Origin: Rugamonas brunnea
GTDB lineage: Bacteria > Pseudomonadota > Gammaproteobacteria > Burkholderiales > Burkholderiaceae_D
DNA: 64,000 nucleotides
Assembly (NCBI RefSeq): GCF_014042345.1
Contig: NZ_JACEZT010000002.1
Span: 186,001 to 250,000 of the forward strand
Reading direction: 5' to 3'
Shown here: piece after piece, positions 39,738-50,959 of the stretch
Layout: the number at the start of each line of letters is the position of its first letter
How positions within the stretch are numbered: position 1 is the first letter of the stretch
Program-made: the position numbers and the translations under genes
Notes under the pieces: generated by a model
Told to the model about the DNA's origin: nothing
What the model saw: only the letters and a program-made list of their open reading frames with translations
Database searches by the model: none

Positions 39738-40697
39738 ATGATGACGTTCCATGCGGCCGCGTCCCACCCTCGCAGCGGCCACCGTTATCCTGAGAGGCCC
39801 GCTCTGTCCGCCGTCATCGTCTCCCGCAGGGAAAACCTGCACGCCATTTACGCCATGCTGATCGCCGTGGCCATGTTCTCCATGATGGACACGGCCATGA
39901 AAGTGCTGTCGGCCCATTACCCGGCCATGCAGGTGACGGCCTTGCGCGCCCTGTGCTCGCTGCCGCTGCTGTGCGCCTACATGGCCTACCGGGGCGCGTT
40001 CGCGCGCATCCTGCACGTGCGCTGGTCCATGCACCTGTTCCGCGGCGCGCTCGGCATCGGCATGCTGACCATGTTCGCGTTCGGCCTGCGCAACCTGTCG
40101 CTGGCCGAGGCGTATTCGATCTTCTTCATCGCGCCGTCGCTGATCGCGGCCCTGTCCGTGTTCGTGCTGAAGGAAAAGGTGGGGCGGGCCCAGTGGGCCG
40201 CCATCGTGGTCGGCATGATCGGCGTGCTGGTGGTGCTGCGGCCGGAAGGGACGGGTTTCCTGTCCATCGGCGGCCTGTCCATCCTGGGTGCAGCGGCCTG
40301 CTATGCCGTGTCGGCCATCGCCAGCCGCGTGCTGAGCCGCACCGACAACAGCGAATCGATGATGTTCTGGTATCTGCTGATCATGGCCGGCGGCGGGCTG
40401 GCCATGGCGGCCGGCGTCTGGGTGCCGGTGCGGCAGGAGGACTGGCTGGTGCTGGTGGGGCTGGCGCTGAGCGGCTTTTTCGGCCAGCTGGCCATCACGG
40501 AAGCGTTCAGCAAGGGCAAGGCGTCCACCGTGGCCTCGTTCGAATACTCGGCACTGGCCTGGGGTGTGGCCATCGACTGGCTGTTGTGGCACACGCTGCC
40601 GGACGGCTACACGGTGCTCGGCGCGCTCATCATCGTGGCCAGCGGCATCTACCTGGTGCGGCACGAGGCCGTGCATGCCGAGGCGGAACATCCGTGA
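39738..40697 (+). CDS. EamA/DMT-family membrane transporter
   Basis: About 319 residues if started at 39738; a start at the ATG at 39855 (MLIAVAMFSMMDTAMKVLS) would give the canonical family N-terminus, so the first ~39 residues are uncertain. About ten TMs in two EamA repeats (first AMFSMMDTAMKVLSAHYPAMQ; second AAACYAVSAIASRVLSRTD). Family members export amino acids, nucleobases or other metabolites across the inner membrane; the substrate is unknown. It lies 54 bp upstream of lpxC. Confidence 0.85.
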   Translation: MMTFHAAASHPRSGHRYPERPALSAVIVSRRENLHAIYAMLIAVAMFSMMDTAMKVLSAHYPAMQVTALRALCSLPLLCAYMAYRGAFARILHVRWSMHLFRGALGIGMLTMFAFGLRNLSLAEAYSIFFIAPSLIAALSVFVLKEKVGRAQWAAIVVGMIGVLVVLRPEGTGFLSIGGLSILGAAACYAVSAIASRVLSRTDNSESMMFWYLLIMAGGGLAMAAGVWVPVRQEDWLVLVGLALSGFFGQLAITEAFSKGKASTVASFEYSALAWGVAIDWLLWHTLPDGYTVLGALIIVASGIYLVRHEAVHAEAEHP

Positions 40698-40739
40698 TCG
40701 GCTGGCAACAGGGCGGAAACGTGGCTGGCCCAACTTCGC

Positions 40740-40745
40740 TATAAT
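40740..40745 (+). promoter_or_regulatory. -10 element abutting the lpxC start codon
   Basis: A perfect TATAAT ends six bases before the lpxC ATG at 40752. Initiation at the normal distance would fall on the start codon, giving a leaderless or near-leaderless mRNA. No clear -35 is seen. Confidence 0.4.
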
Positions 40746-40751
40746 CGCGGG

Positions 40752-41687
40752 ATGCTTAAACAACGCACCATCAAACAACTGGTCCGCACCACCGGCGTGG
40801 GCCTGCATTCCGGCACCAAGGTCGAGCTGACCTTGCGCCCGGCCGCGCCCGATACGGGCATCGTGTTCCGCCGCGTGGACCTGGACCCCGTGGTCGATTT
40901 CCCCGCCAGCGCCATGGCCGTGGGCGACACGCGCATGGCCTCCGTGCTGGTCAAGGATGGCGCGCGCGTGTCCACGGTCGAGCACCTGATGTCGGCCTGC
41001 GCCGGCTTGGGCATCGACAACCTGTACATCGACGTGAGCGCCGAGGAAATCCCCATCATGGATGGCTCGGCCTCGTCGTTCGTATTTCTTTTGCAACAGG
41101 CGGGCGTGCAGGAGCAGCCGGCGGCCAAGAAATTCATCCGCGTGCTGCAGCCGGTCGAGATCCGCGACGGCGTCGGCGACAAGGAAAAATGGGCGCGGTT
41201 GTCGCCATACAACGGTTTTAAATTAGACTTTTTCATCGAATTTAACCACCCGGCCGTCGATGGCACCAGCCAGCGGGCCCAGGTCGATTTCGGCGACGTG
41301 TCGTACGTGCATGACGTGGCGCGCGCGCGTACCTTCGGCTTCATGCAGGACGTGGAAATGCTGCGCGGCATAGGCCTGGCGCGCGGCGGTTCGCTGGAAA
41401 ACGCCATCGTGATGGATGAGTACCGCATCCTCAATTCGGACGGCTTGCGCTACGACGACGAGTTCGTGCGCCACAAGATCCTGGACGCCATCGGCGATTT
41501 GTACCTGGTAGGCCATCCCTTGCTGGCCAGCTACGAGGCGCACAAGTCCGGCCACGCGCTCAACAACCAGTTGTTGCTGGAGCTGCTCAAGCATCCGGAA
41601 GCGTATGAAATCGTCTCGTTCGACACCAACGAGGCGGCGCCGCCGTCGTATCTGCGCCAGATGGCGCGCGAGTGGGCGCTAACTTAA
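40752..41687 (+). CDS. lpxC: UDP-3-O-acyl-N-acetylglucosamine deacetylase
   Basis: 311 residues, the normal LpxC length. Zinc and catalytic motifs are present: [12 protein letters not shown] (Glu-His), [12 protein letters not shown] (His and Asp ligands) and [10 protein letters not shown] (general acid His). It carries out the committed step of lipid A synthesis in the cytoplasm. The N-terminus [20 protein letters not shown] matches the family. It is followed by a strong terminator and converges with the DciA-like gene. Confidence 0.97.
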   Translation: MLKQRTIKQLVRTTGVGLHSGTKVELTLRPAAPDTGIVFRRVDLDPVVDFPASAMAVGDTRMASVLVKDGARVSTVEHLMSACAGLGIDNLYIDVSAEEIPIMDGSASSFVFLLQQAGVQEQPAAKKFIRVLQPVEIRDGVGDKEKWARLSPYNGFKLDFFIEFNHPAVDGTSQRAQVDFGDVSYVHDVARARTFGFMQDVEMLRGIGLARGGSLENAIVMDEYRILNSDGLRYDDEFVRHKILDAIGDLYLVGHPLLASYEAHKSGHALNNQLLLELLKHPEAYEIVSFDTNEAAPPSYLRQMAREWALT

Positions 41688-41689
41688 CA

Positions 41690-41716
41690 AATCGGGGCTG
41701 GTCCCCGATTTTTTTT
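41690..41716 (+). terminator. Terminator of lpxC
   Basis: AATCGGGG, loop CTGGT, CCCCGATT followed by six T residues, two bases past the lpxC stop. It abuts the convergent DciA-like gene end. Confidence 0.9.
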
Positions 41717-42200
41717 AACCGCCACCCTGGCGCCGGCGCGCCACCATCCGTTGCAGCGCTTCGATCAGGCCGGCGTTCTGGCTGGTTTGCTCCAGCGTGT
41801 GGCCCAGCTCGTCGAACGCGGCCACGGCCGCCTCGGGCAGCGACAGGGCCCGCATCTGTTCCTTGATCTCGGCTGCCTTCACCATCTGCACCCGCAGCTT
41901 GACGCCCTCCACCTGCCAGCCGCGCCGGGCCAGCGTGTCCTGCAGCTTGGGCACTTGCTGCTTGAGCTTGGCCGCCAGCGCCGCGTTGGGCGTGGCCAGC
42001 ACCAGCTGGCCTTCCTCGAACGACAGGATTTCCACGTACTGGAACATGGCCGGCAGGGCCGCCGCGCAGTCGCGCTGCAGCGACGCCATGCGCTCGATGG
42101 CCGGCAGCAGCGCGGCCATCTTGTCGTCGCGCCGCAGGAAATCGGTGGCGCCGACGGCCGTGGGCCGCTTCAGGGACAGGTTGGAGGAGTTGAATCGCAT
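41715..42200 (-). CDS. DUF721 family protein, DciA-like (putative replicative helicase operator)
   Basis: 161 residues from MRFNSSNLSLKRPTA; an ATG four codons upstream (42212) is possible. The DUF721 KH-like core is seen as LQRDCAAALPAMFQYVEILSFEEG split around residues 40-62, then LVLATPNAALAAKLKQQVPKL. DciA proteins assist DnaB loading in bacteria lacking DnaC. A dciA-like gene near lpxC and secA is a recurring arrangement in proteobacteria. The C-terminal half (helical, ending ARRRQGGG) is poorly conserved. Confidence 0.7.
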   Translation of the reverse strand: MRFNSSNLSLKRPTAVGATDFLRRDDKMAALLPAIERMASLQRDCAAALPAMFQYVEILSFEEGQLVLATPNAALAAKLKQQVPKLQDTLARRGWQVEGVKLRVQMVKAAEIKEQMRALSLPEAAVAAFDELGHTLEQTSQNAGLIEALQRMVARRRQGGG

Positions 42201-42459
42201 GGGCCGAAACATATCACAAGCCGGCCCGTCCGTGCCGGCCGCTGTCACGCCATTGCAGCAATTGCGCGCTACCCTCATACAAAATATATTGATTTTGTGG
42301 CATTGTTCTGATTTGGGCTATTGTTATATAGGCCAATACCCCAATGTGGGCGACTGCGCATGATAAAATCATCGTCTTTTGCCATAGTCGAACTCCGTGC
42401 GGTAAGGCAACTTTCACCAACAGAGCTTTTTTTAACGGCGTTTTTTCAAGAATTCAAGC

Positions 42460-45225
<2,766 letters not shown>

Positions 45226-45242
45226 TCGCCTTCTGCGCCCCT

Positions 45243-45320
45243 AAACCGGGGTCAGGTCATGCCATCAAGCAAGCCGCGTGTGGCTTGCTTGATGGCATGA
45301 CCTGACCCCGGTTTTGTTTT
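45243..45320. repeat. Perfect 33-bp inverted repeat between secA and the histidine kinase (REP-like; bidirectional terminator)
   Basis: Bases 45243-45275 and 45282-45314 are perfect reverse complements with a six-base loop GCGTGT; the outer ends are AAACCGGGGTCAGG and CCTGACCCCGGTTT. TGTTTTTT follows on the plus strand. A perfect stem this long is far beyond an ordinary terminator. It shares AAACCGGGGTCAG with the repeat at 13621-13660, also between convergent genes. Confidence 0.85.
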
Positions 45321-47321
45321 TTAGGGGCGGGCGGGGTCGCGCTGGGGCGCCACGCGCGGGATGGTGAGGTGGATGGTGGTGCCGGCGCCGGGCGCGGAGT
45401 CGATCGCGATCCGTCCGCCCAGCACGCCAGTGACGATGTTGTAGACGATGTTCATGCCCAGCCCCGTGCCGCCCTGGCCCATCTTGGTGGTGAAGAAGGG
45501 GTCGAACACGTGCCGCAGCACGTCTTCGGTCATGCCGGCGCCGTCGTCGCAGAACACCAGGTCCACCATGTCGTCCTCGACCGCGCCGGCTTCGATCGTG
45601 ATGTTGCCGCTGGCGCGGTGCTCGAACGCGTGCGCCAGCGCGTTGTTGAGCAGGTTGTTGAGGATCTGGTACAGGCCGCCCGGATAGGAGTCGAGCTTGA
45701 TGCCGTCGGGCACTTCCACCCGCACCGCGCAGTTGGCGCGCCGCAGCCGCGGCATGTAGGTGGCCACCGTGTCGTGCACGGCCGTGGCCAGGTCGAATTC
45801 ACGGCGCTGGTCGTTGGTCTGGTCGACGGCGATCTGCTTGAATGACGAGATCAGGTCGGCCGCCTTGCGCAGCGAACCCGAGATCAGTTCGCTGGCCAGC
45901 CGCACCTCGTCCAGGTATTGCTGCAGTTCGGAGCGGCGCAGGTTGCCGCTGGCCACCAGGGCGTCGAAGCTGAGCACCCGGTCGCCCAGCGTGGTCGAGG
46001 CCAGCAGGCTGTTGCCGATCGGCGTGTTCAGTTCGTGCGCGATGCCGGCCACCAGCGAGCCGAGCGAGGCCATCTTCTCCGACGCCAGCAGCTCGTGCTG
46101 GGTTTGCCGCAGGGTGTCGAGCGCGGCGCTCAGGTCGGCGTTGGCCCGCTCCAGCGCGGCCGAGCGCTCGCTGACCCGGCTCTCCAGCGACACGTTCAGG
46201 TCCTTCAGTTCGCGCTTGGCGTTCAGTTCCTCGGTCAGGTCCAGCAGGGCCCAGATGATGGCCTGGCGGCCGTCGAGCACCAGCGTCGAGGACCAGATCG
46301 CCACGCTGCCCACGCTGCCGTCGGGCAGCAGCACGCCGGCCACGTCGCCCTGCACGGCGCCGTCGCGCAGGAAGATGTCCCACATGCGGTCGCGCTCGCG
46401 CATGCTGGCCCAGAACGACAGCTGGTCCGAGCGCCGGCCGATCAGCTCGTCGACCGGGTGGCCGAAGGTGCGCGTCAGCGCCTGGTTGGCGGCGATGATG
46501 TGGCCGTCGAAATCGGTCACGCTCAATGGTAACGGCGCCATGTCGAACAGGGTCTTGAAGCGCGCTTCCGATTCGGACAGGCGCTGTTGCGATTGTTCGA
46601 GCTGGGCCACGCGCTGGCGCAGCGCGGCGCTCATCGCGTTCAGCGAGCGCGAGAACTGGTCGATCTCGTCGCCTTCGCGGCGCGGCGCTTGCGGCGCCAC
46701 CGCTTCCAGGCCGGGCGCCAGTTCGCGGGTGCGGCCCGTCAGCGCTTGCAGCCGCTTGCCGATGCCGTGGGTGAACAGGTAGAACAGGGCCACGCCCAGC
46801 ACCAGCCCGGCCAGCGAGATCACACCGCCTTGCCACATCACCTCGTCGCGCGCCTGTTGCAGGTCGCGCGTGGACAGGCCGAAGTTGAGCGAGCCGACCT
46901 TGTTATCCTGCAGCAGCAGCGGGGTGCGCGCGTGCAGCGTGTGGCCGTCGTCATAGGTGCGCAGCACCTGGCCCAGTCCGGTATTCGCGGCCAGCGCGAA
47001 CGGCAGCGTGGCGGCGCGGGTGCCCACTTCGAGGATGGGGCGGCGCTCGGCGTCGAGGATGACCAGGTAGCGCAGGTAACTGTCGTTGGGATCGGCCAGC
47101 ATTTCGGCCAGGTAGTTGCTCAGCTCGGTCAGCTTGCCGCGGGTGGCGTAGGGACCGAGGGAAAGATTGAGGGTGACGGCGTATTCATGGGCCACCCGTT
47201 CGGCATTTTTGCTGACAGCGCTATCCATCAGCCGCAGGCTGTTCCAGATCAGCAGACCGACCACCAGCGCCTGCACCACGGCACTGAGCAGCAGAAATTT
47301 CGCGCGCAGCGATAAACTCAA
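45321..47321 (-). CDS. Membrane sensor histidine kinase (HAMP-PAS-HisKA-HATPase)
   Basis: 666 residues. TM1 is about 8-29, an extracytoplasmic sensor region 30-162, TM2 about 163-184, HAMP about 185-240, PAS about 250-370, a coiled coil to 415, then the phospho-acceptor His429 in VAGIAHELNTPIGNS. The HATPase domain has NNLLNNALAHAFEH (N box), DDGAGM (G1) and GGTGLGMNIV (G2). No response regulator is adjacent, so the partner is elsewhere. It is the last gene of the minus-strand locus with two porin/binding-protein modules, separated from the second binding protein by 88 bp and a hairpin. This suggests it senses what those proteins bind or deliver. Confidence 0.88.
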   Translation of the reverse strand: MSLSLRAKFLLLSAVVQALVVGLLIWNSLRLMDSAVSKNAERVAHEYAVTLNLSLGPYATRGKLTELSNYLAEMLADPNDSYLRYLVILDAERRPILEVGTRAATLPFALAANTGLGQVLRTYDDGHTLHARTPLLLQDNKVGSLNFGLSTRDLQQARDEVMWQGGVISLAGLVLGVALFYLFTHGIGKRLQALTGRTRELAPGLEAVAPQAPRREGDEIDQFSRSLNAMSAALRQRVAQLEQSQQRLSESEARFKTLFDMAPLPLSVTDFDGHIIAANQALTRTFGHPVDELIGRRSDQLSFWASMRERDRMWDIFLRDGAVQGDVAGVLLPDGSVGSVAIWSSTLVLDGRQAIIWALLDLTEELNAKRELKDLNVSLESRVSERSAALERANADLSAALDTLRQTQHELLASEKMASLGSLVAGIAHELNTPIGNSLLASTTLGDRVLSFDALVASGNLRRSELQQYLDEVRLASELISGSLRKAADLISSFKQIAVDQTNDQRREFDLATAVHDTVATYMPRLRRANCAVRVEVPDGIKLDSYPGGLYQILNNLLNNALAHAFEHRASGNITIEAGAVEDDMVDLVFCDDGAGMTEDVLRHVFDPFFTTKMGQGGTGLGMNIVYNIVTGVLGGRIAIDSAPGAGTTIHLTIPRVAPQRDPARP

Positions 47322-47362
47322 GACTTGCCTCCCATGCCAGCATCTCTACGCCGGACGAGACA

Positions 47363-47394
47363 GCGCCCGCGCTCCCGACATGGGGCGCGGGCGC
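47363..47394 (-). terminator. Hairpin between binding protein 1 and the histidine kinase gene
   Basis: GCGCCCGCGC (47363-47372) pairs perfectly with GCGCGGGCGC (47385-47394), with no T-tract. It may limit read-through or stabilise the upstream mRNA, so the kinase would be made in smaller amounts than the porin and binding protein. Confidence 0.45.
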
Positions 47395-47409
47395 GGAAGA
47401 CGCCAGCTC

Positions 47410-47817
47410 TTACGGCAGGGTCAGGATCACTTTGACCGTGTCGTCCACTGCCGACTTGTCAATATAACCGATTGCCTTGGGATCGGCAGCAACGGCTTTC
47501 TTGACCTCGGCGTTGGAGCTGTACTCCTTCGGTGGCGTGCCCTTACCCGTAAACACGATCTTGGACCAGATCGCCTTCACCTGGGCCGGGTCCTTGTCGG
47601 CCGCCTTGTGGTAGAAGTCGGCGCGGATGGGCGAACCTTCGGCCTGGTCGATCGGCGTGAACATGGTCGACTTACCCAGGAAGAACTGGGACGCCTGTTC
47701 CGAGAACATGCGGGTGGCCGGGTTGGCCTTGTTGACGATGACCACGGTTTCGGCGCTGGCCGACAGGGCGGTGGCGGACAGGGCGCACAGCAGGGAGGCT
47801 TGGATCAGCAGTTTCAT
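47410..47817 (-). CDS. Small periplasmic substrate-binding-like protein, copy 1 (PstS-like half domain)
   Basis: 135 residues. The signal peptide MKLLIQASLLCALSATALSASA is followed by ETVVIVNKANPATRMFSEQ, FLGKSTMFTPIDQ and KAIGYIDKSAVDDTVKVI. These match the phosphate-binding-like (PBP-like) domain seen in short proteins annotated as phosphate ABC substrate-binding proteins. At 135 residues it has about half of a full PstS, so it may be a single lobe. No ABC permease is nearby, arguing for a sensing role over transport. It starts 13 bases after the porin copy 1 stop. Confidence 0.75.
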   Translation of the reverse strand: MKLLIQASLLCALSATALSASAETVVIVNKANPATRMFSEQASQFFLGKSTMFTPIDQAEGSPIRADFYHKAADKDPAQVKAIWSKIVFTGKGTPPKEYSSNAEVKKAVAADPKAIGYIDKSAVDDTVKVILTLP

Positions 47818-47830
47818 GGCATCCTCCCCA

Positions 47831-49039
47831 TCAGAACACGAAGTCGAGCGACGCGGCCACCACGGTGACGTTGTCCTTCAGGCCGCCAACTGGGCCGTTG
47901 ATCAGCATACCGCCTTTGGCGCCGGGCTTGACGCGGTCGACCTGGAACTTGGCGTCCACGTTCTTGGCGAAGTCCCAGCGTACACCGACCAGGTTGGTGC
48001 TCTGCAAGTTCGCTTGCAGCAGGTTGCCGACCACGGCCGCCAGCGGACCGCTGGTCGGGAAGCCGGTCGGCAGCGTGACGGAGCGGCCATGCTGGGTCAC
48101 TTGCGCGTGGCTGAAATACGGCAGGAATTTGCCGACGCGGTAGCCGACCATGGCATACCAGGAATTGGTGTCGGGGATGTAGACCGGCTCCTTGGCGCGG
48201 CGCATGCCGTACTCGGCCTGGCCGACGATGTTGTTCCAGTCCAGCGTCGCGCCCACTTCCGTGAAGGTCACCTTCTTGCGGTTGTTGAACGTCAGATCAT
48301 TGGCCAGGCCGGAGAAGCCGACCGCCGTCAGCGTCGCGCTCAGCTGGTTGAGCGGGACGGCGTCGTTGCCGCTCAGCTTGGCTTCGACGTGGGCGGCGCG
48401 CAAGGTGACGGGACCATGCTCGACGGCCAGGCTCAGGCCCATGACGGGCGCGCGGTAGGTGGCCACGGCCGTGGTGCCGGCCAGCACCAGCTTGCCGCGG
48501 CTGACGCCGATGAGGCCCTGGGCCGTGAAGTTGGTGTCGCCGAAGGCGTGCTGGTAGTTGAAGTCGGCGCCGTCGGCGCTTTCGATCGGATCCTGCGCGT
48601 ACATCTCGACCGGCGGCCGCATCATGGTGTTGGCGTAGCCGACGTTCTGGTAGTCCGAAATCAGGAAGGTGGGGATCACGACCCGGCCCACGCGCACGTT
48701 GAGCTCGTCATTGATCTTGTACTTCAGGAAGGCCCAGGTCAGGTCGGTGGTGAAGCTGGTGCTGGTGTTCTTGCGGGTCAGCACCTGCACCGTGCCCGAC
48801 AGCGCATCGTTGACCTTGTAGCTGGCCTGCAGACCGAGGTTGGAATCGAGGCCGATGCGGGCCTTCTCGCCCACGCCTTCGGCCTGGTTGTAGCGGATGA
48901 ACTGTGCCTTGTCGGTGTTGATCTTGGCCTCGCCCAGCGTGCCAAAGCCGCCGATGGTGAGATTGCCGTCATCCATCGCGCCCGCGTGGGCGGCGCCGAA
49001 TGCCGTGATTAATGCACTTGCCAGTACGAGTTTTTTCAT
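47831..49039 (-). CDS. Outer-membrane porin-like beta-barrel, copy 1
   Basis: 402 residues from MKKLVLASALITAFG, with GAGGGG upstream. The signal peptide ends near AAHA. The mature part is beta-rich with RIGLDSNLGLQASYK, VGRVVIPTFLISDYQNVGYAN and a C-terminus ASLDFVF ending in Phe, as outer-membrane barrels do. Residues ~60-170 are nearly identical to copy 2 and the DNA around 48716-48790 is almost the same as 50625-50710. The solute is unknown. It is preceded by a 26-bp box shared with copy 2 (49136-49161). Confidence 0.8.
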   Translation of the reverse strand: MKKLVLASALITAFGAAHAGAMDDGNLTIGGFGTLGEAKINTDKAQFIRYNQAEGVGEKARIGLDSNLGLQASYKVNDALSGTVQVLTRKNTSTSFTTDLTWAFLKYKINDELNVRVGRVVIPTFLISDYQNVGYANTMMRPPVEMYAQDPIESADGADFNYQHAFGDTNFTAQGLIGVSRGKLVLAGTTAVATYRAPVMGLSLAVEHGPVTLRAAHVEAKLSGNDAVPLNQLSATLTAVGFSGLANDLTFNNRKKVTFTEVGATLDWNNIVGQAEYGMRRAKEPVYIPDTNSWYAMVGYRVGKFLPYFSHAQVTQHGRSVTLPTGFPTSGPLAAVVGNLLQANLQSTNLVGVRWDFAKNVDAKFQVDRVKPGAKGGMLINGPVGGLKDNVTVVAASLDFVF

Positions 49040-49135
49040 AAGTCCCCTCTTGTTGTCTCTTACGTCGAGAAATTTTTTTACTTGCACGCGTTGCTCGCTC
49101 AGGATCGCTGCCGCCGCCCTGCGCGCTTAGATGTA

Positions 49136-49161
49136 ACCTTAGACGAATTTCCATGAGGCAT
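49136..49161 (-). promoter_or_regulatory. Conserved upstream box of porin copy 1
   Basis: A 26-bp element beginning ACCTTAG and containing AATTTCCA and AGGCAT (plus strand) matches the element at 51058-51083 in 22 positions. It sits 97 bp before the start codon, almost exactly as in copy 2. It is probably a duplicated promoter or activator site. Confidence 0.6.
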
Positions 49162-49257
49162 AAAACTAGAATGCGCGGAATTGCGCCGCCGGTGGGAAAA
49201 CTGTGGTTTTTTCACCGACGTCCAGGACAAATTCGTCTGGCCTCGTTCCAGATATGA

Positions 49258-49284
49258 CAACGCCCAGCACGGGGCCGGGCGTTG
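49258..49284 (-). terminator. Hairpin after binding protein copy 2
   Basis: CAACGCCC (49258-49265) and GGGCGTTG (49277-49284) form an 8-bp stem 33 bp past the stop of binding protein copy 2. There is no T-run, so termination is uncertain. Confidence 0.4.
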
Positions 49285-49316
49285 CGTGATGGCTGCAGTG
49301 TGGGCCGGACGGTTGC

Positions 49317-49724
49317 TTATGGCAGCGTCAGGATCACTTTCACGGTGTCGTCCACCGCGGCCTTGCTGATGTAGCCGATGGCCTTGGGATCGGCGGCCAC
49401 GGCCTTGCGAACTTCGGCGTCCGAGTGATACTCCTTGGGCGGCGTGCCTTTGCCGGTGAACTCGATCTTGGACCAGATGGCCTTGACCTGGGCTGCGTCC
49501 TTGTCGGCCACCTTGTGATAGAACTCGGCGCGGATGGCCGAGCCTTCGGCCTGGTCGACGGGGGTGAACATGGTCGATTTGCCGAGGAAGAACTGGGCTG
49601 CCTGTTCCGAGAACATGCGGGTGGCCGGGTTTTTCTGGCTGACGATCACAACGGTTTCAGCCGATGCCGGCAGCGCCGCCGCGGCCAGGGCGGCCAGCAG
49701 CAAAGAAGTCATCATGGATTTCAT
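49317..49724 (-). CDS. Small periplasmic substrate-binding-like protein, copy 2
   Basis: 135 residues, the same length as copy 1 and very similar (e.g. NPATRMFSEQAAQFFLGKS, FTGKGTPPKEYHSDAEV, VDDTVKVILTLP identical at the end). The signal peptide is MKSMMTSLLLAALAAAALPASA. It starts 14 bases after the porin copy 2 stop, so each porin gene has its own binding protein. Differences cluster in the first strand after cleavage (SQKNP against NKANP), which could alter ligand choice. Confidence 0.75.
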   Translation of the reverse strand: MKSMMTSLLLAALAAAALPASAETVVIVSQKNPATRMFSEQAAQFFLGKSTMFTPVDQAEGSAIRAEFYHKVADKDAAQVKAIWSKIEFTGKGTPPKEYHSDAEVRKAVAADPKAIGYISKAAVDDTVKVILTLP

Positions 49725-49738
49725 GGAGGGGCTCCCGA

Positions 49739-50959
49739 TCAGAATACGAAGTCAAGCGCGGCCGCAACGACGGTCACGCTGTTGGTGATGCCGGCGGCCG
49801 GCTGGACAAAGATCAGCGAACCGGACTTGACCTTCGGCTTGACGCGGTCGACCTGGACCTTCAGCGCCACGTTCTTGGCGAAGTCCCAGCGCACGCCGAC
49901 CAGGTCGGAACTTTGCTCGGTGGACACCAGCAGGCCGCGCACGGTCGCGCCCAGCGGGCTGTTGGCCGGCAGCGTGGCGGGCACGGTGACGGAGCTGCCC
50001 GCGCCGGTGACGGCCGCGTGGGCGTAGTACGGCAGCACCTTGCCGACGCGGTAGCCAGCCAGCGCGTACCAGGCGTTGGTGTCAGGCACGTACACGGCTT
50101 CCTTGTCGCGGCGTTGCGCGTATTCCGATTGCAGCAGGATGTTGTTCCAGTCCATGGTCAGGCCGACCGAGGTGAACGCGATCTTCTTGCCCGGGGTCAG
50201 GCTCAGGTCATTGGCCAGGTCCGTGAAGCCGAACTTGTTCAGCACATTGGTCAGGTTGTTGACCGGGGTCAGGTCGTTGGTGGTCAGCTTGGCGCGCGCA
50301 TGGGCCAGGCGCATCTGGAACGGGCCGTATTCGGCCGCCAGGGTGATGCCGCCGGCCGGGGCGCGGTAGGTGGCCACGGAACCGGCGCCGGTCGGGATGA
50401 ACAGCTTGCCGCGGCTGACGCCGCCGAAGGCCTGGGCCGTGAAGTTGACGTCGCCGAAGGCGTGCTGGTAGTTGACGTCGGCGCCGTCCACGTTCTCCAG
50501 CGTGTTCTGGCCGTACAGCTCGATCGGCGGACGCATCATCGTGTTGGCGTAGCCCACGTTCTGGTAGTCCGAGATCAGGAAGGTCGGCACCACCACGCGG
50601 CCCACGCGCACGTTCACTTCATCGTTGATCTTGTACTTGAGGAAGGCCCAGGTCAGGTCGGTGGTGAAGCTGGTGCTGGTGTTCTTGCGGGTCAGCACTT
50701 GCACCGTGCCCGAGAGCTGGTCGTTGAATTTATAGGTGGCTTGCAGGCCGAGGTTGCTGTCCAGGCCGATGCGGGCCTTGTCGGACACGCCTTCAGCCTG
50801 GTTGTAACGGGCGAACTGGGCCTGGTCCGTATTGCTCTTGGCCACGCCCAGCGTGCCGAAGCCGCTGATGCTCAGGTCGCCATCGCCCATCGTGCCCGCT
50901 TGCGCGGTCGACACACCGAAGGCGGCCAGGATGCTTGCTACTAACAGTTGTTTTTTCAT
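49739..50959 (-). CDS. Outer-membrane porin-like beta-barrel, copy 2
   Basis: 406 residues from MKKQLLVASILAAFG; the frame is open 39 codons further upstream but without signal-peptide character. It ends AALDFVF. It shares long identical stretches with copy 1 (TVQVLTRKNTSTSFTTDLTW, FLISDYQNVGYANTMMRPP) and differs mainly in central loops. It is the first gene of the locus and probably its most highly transcribed. The shared 26-bp box lies 99 bp before the start. Confidence 0.8.
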   Translation of the reverse strand: MKKQLLVASILAAFGVSTAQAGTMGDGDLSISGFGTLGVAKSNTDQAQFARYNQAEGVSDKARIGLDSNLGLQATYKFNDQLSGTVQVLTRKNTSTSFTTDLTWAFLKYKINDEVNVRVGRVVVPTFLISDYQNVGYANTMMRPPIELYGQNTLENVDGADVNYQHAFGDVNFTAQAFGGVSRGKLFIPTGAGSVATYRAPAGGITLAAEYGPFQMRLAHARAKLTTNDLTPVNNLTNVLNKFGFTDLANDLSLTPGKKIAFTSVGLTMDWNNILLQSEYAQRRDKEAVYVPDTNAWYALAGYRVGKVLPYYAHAAVTGAGSSVTVPATLPANSPLGATVRGLLVSTEQSSDLVGVRWDFAKNVALKVQVDRVKPKVKSGSLIFVQPAAGITNSVTVVAAALDFVF

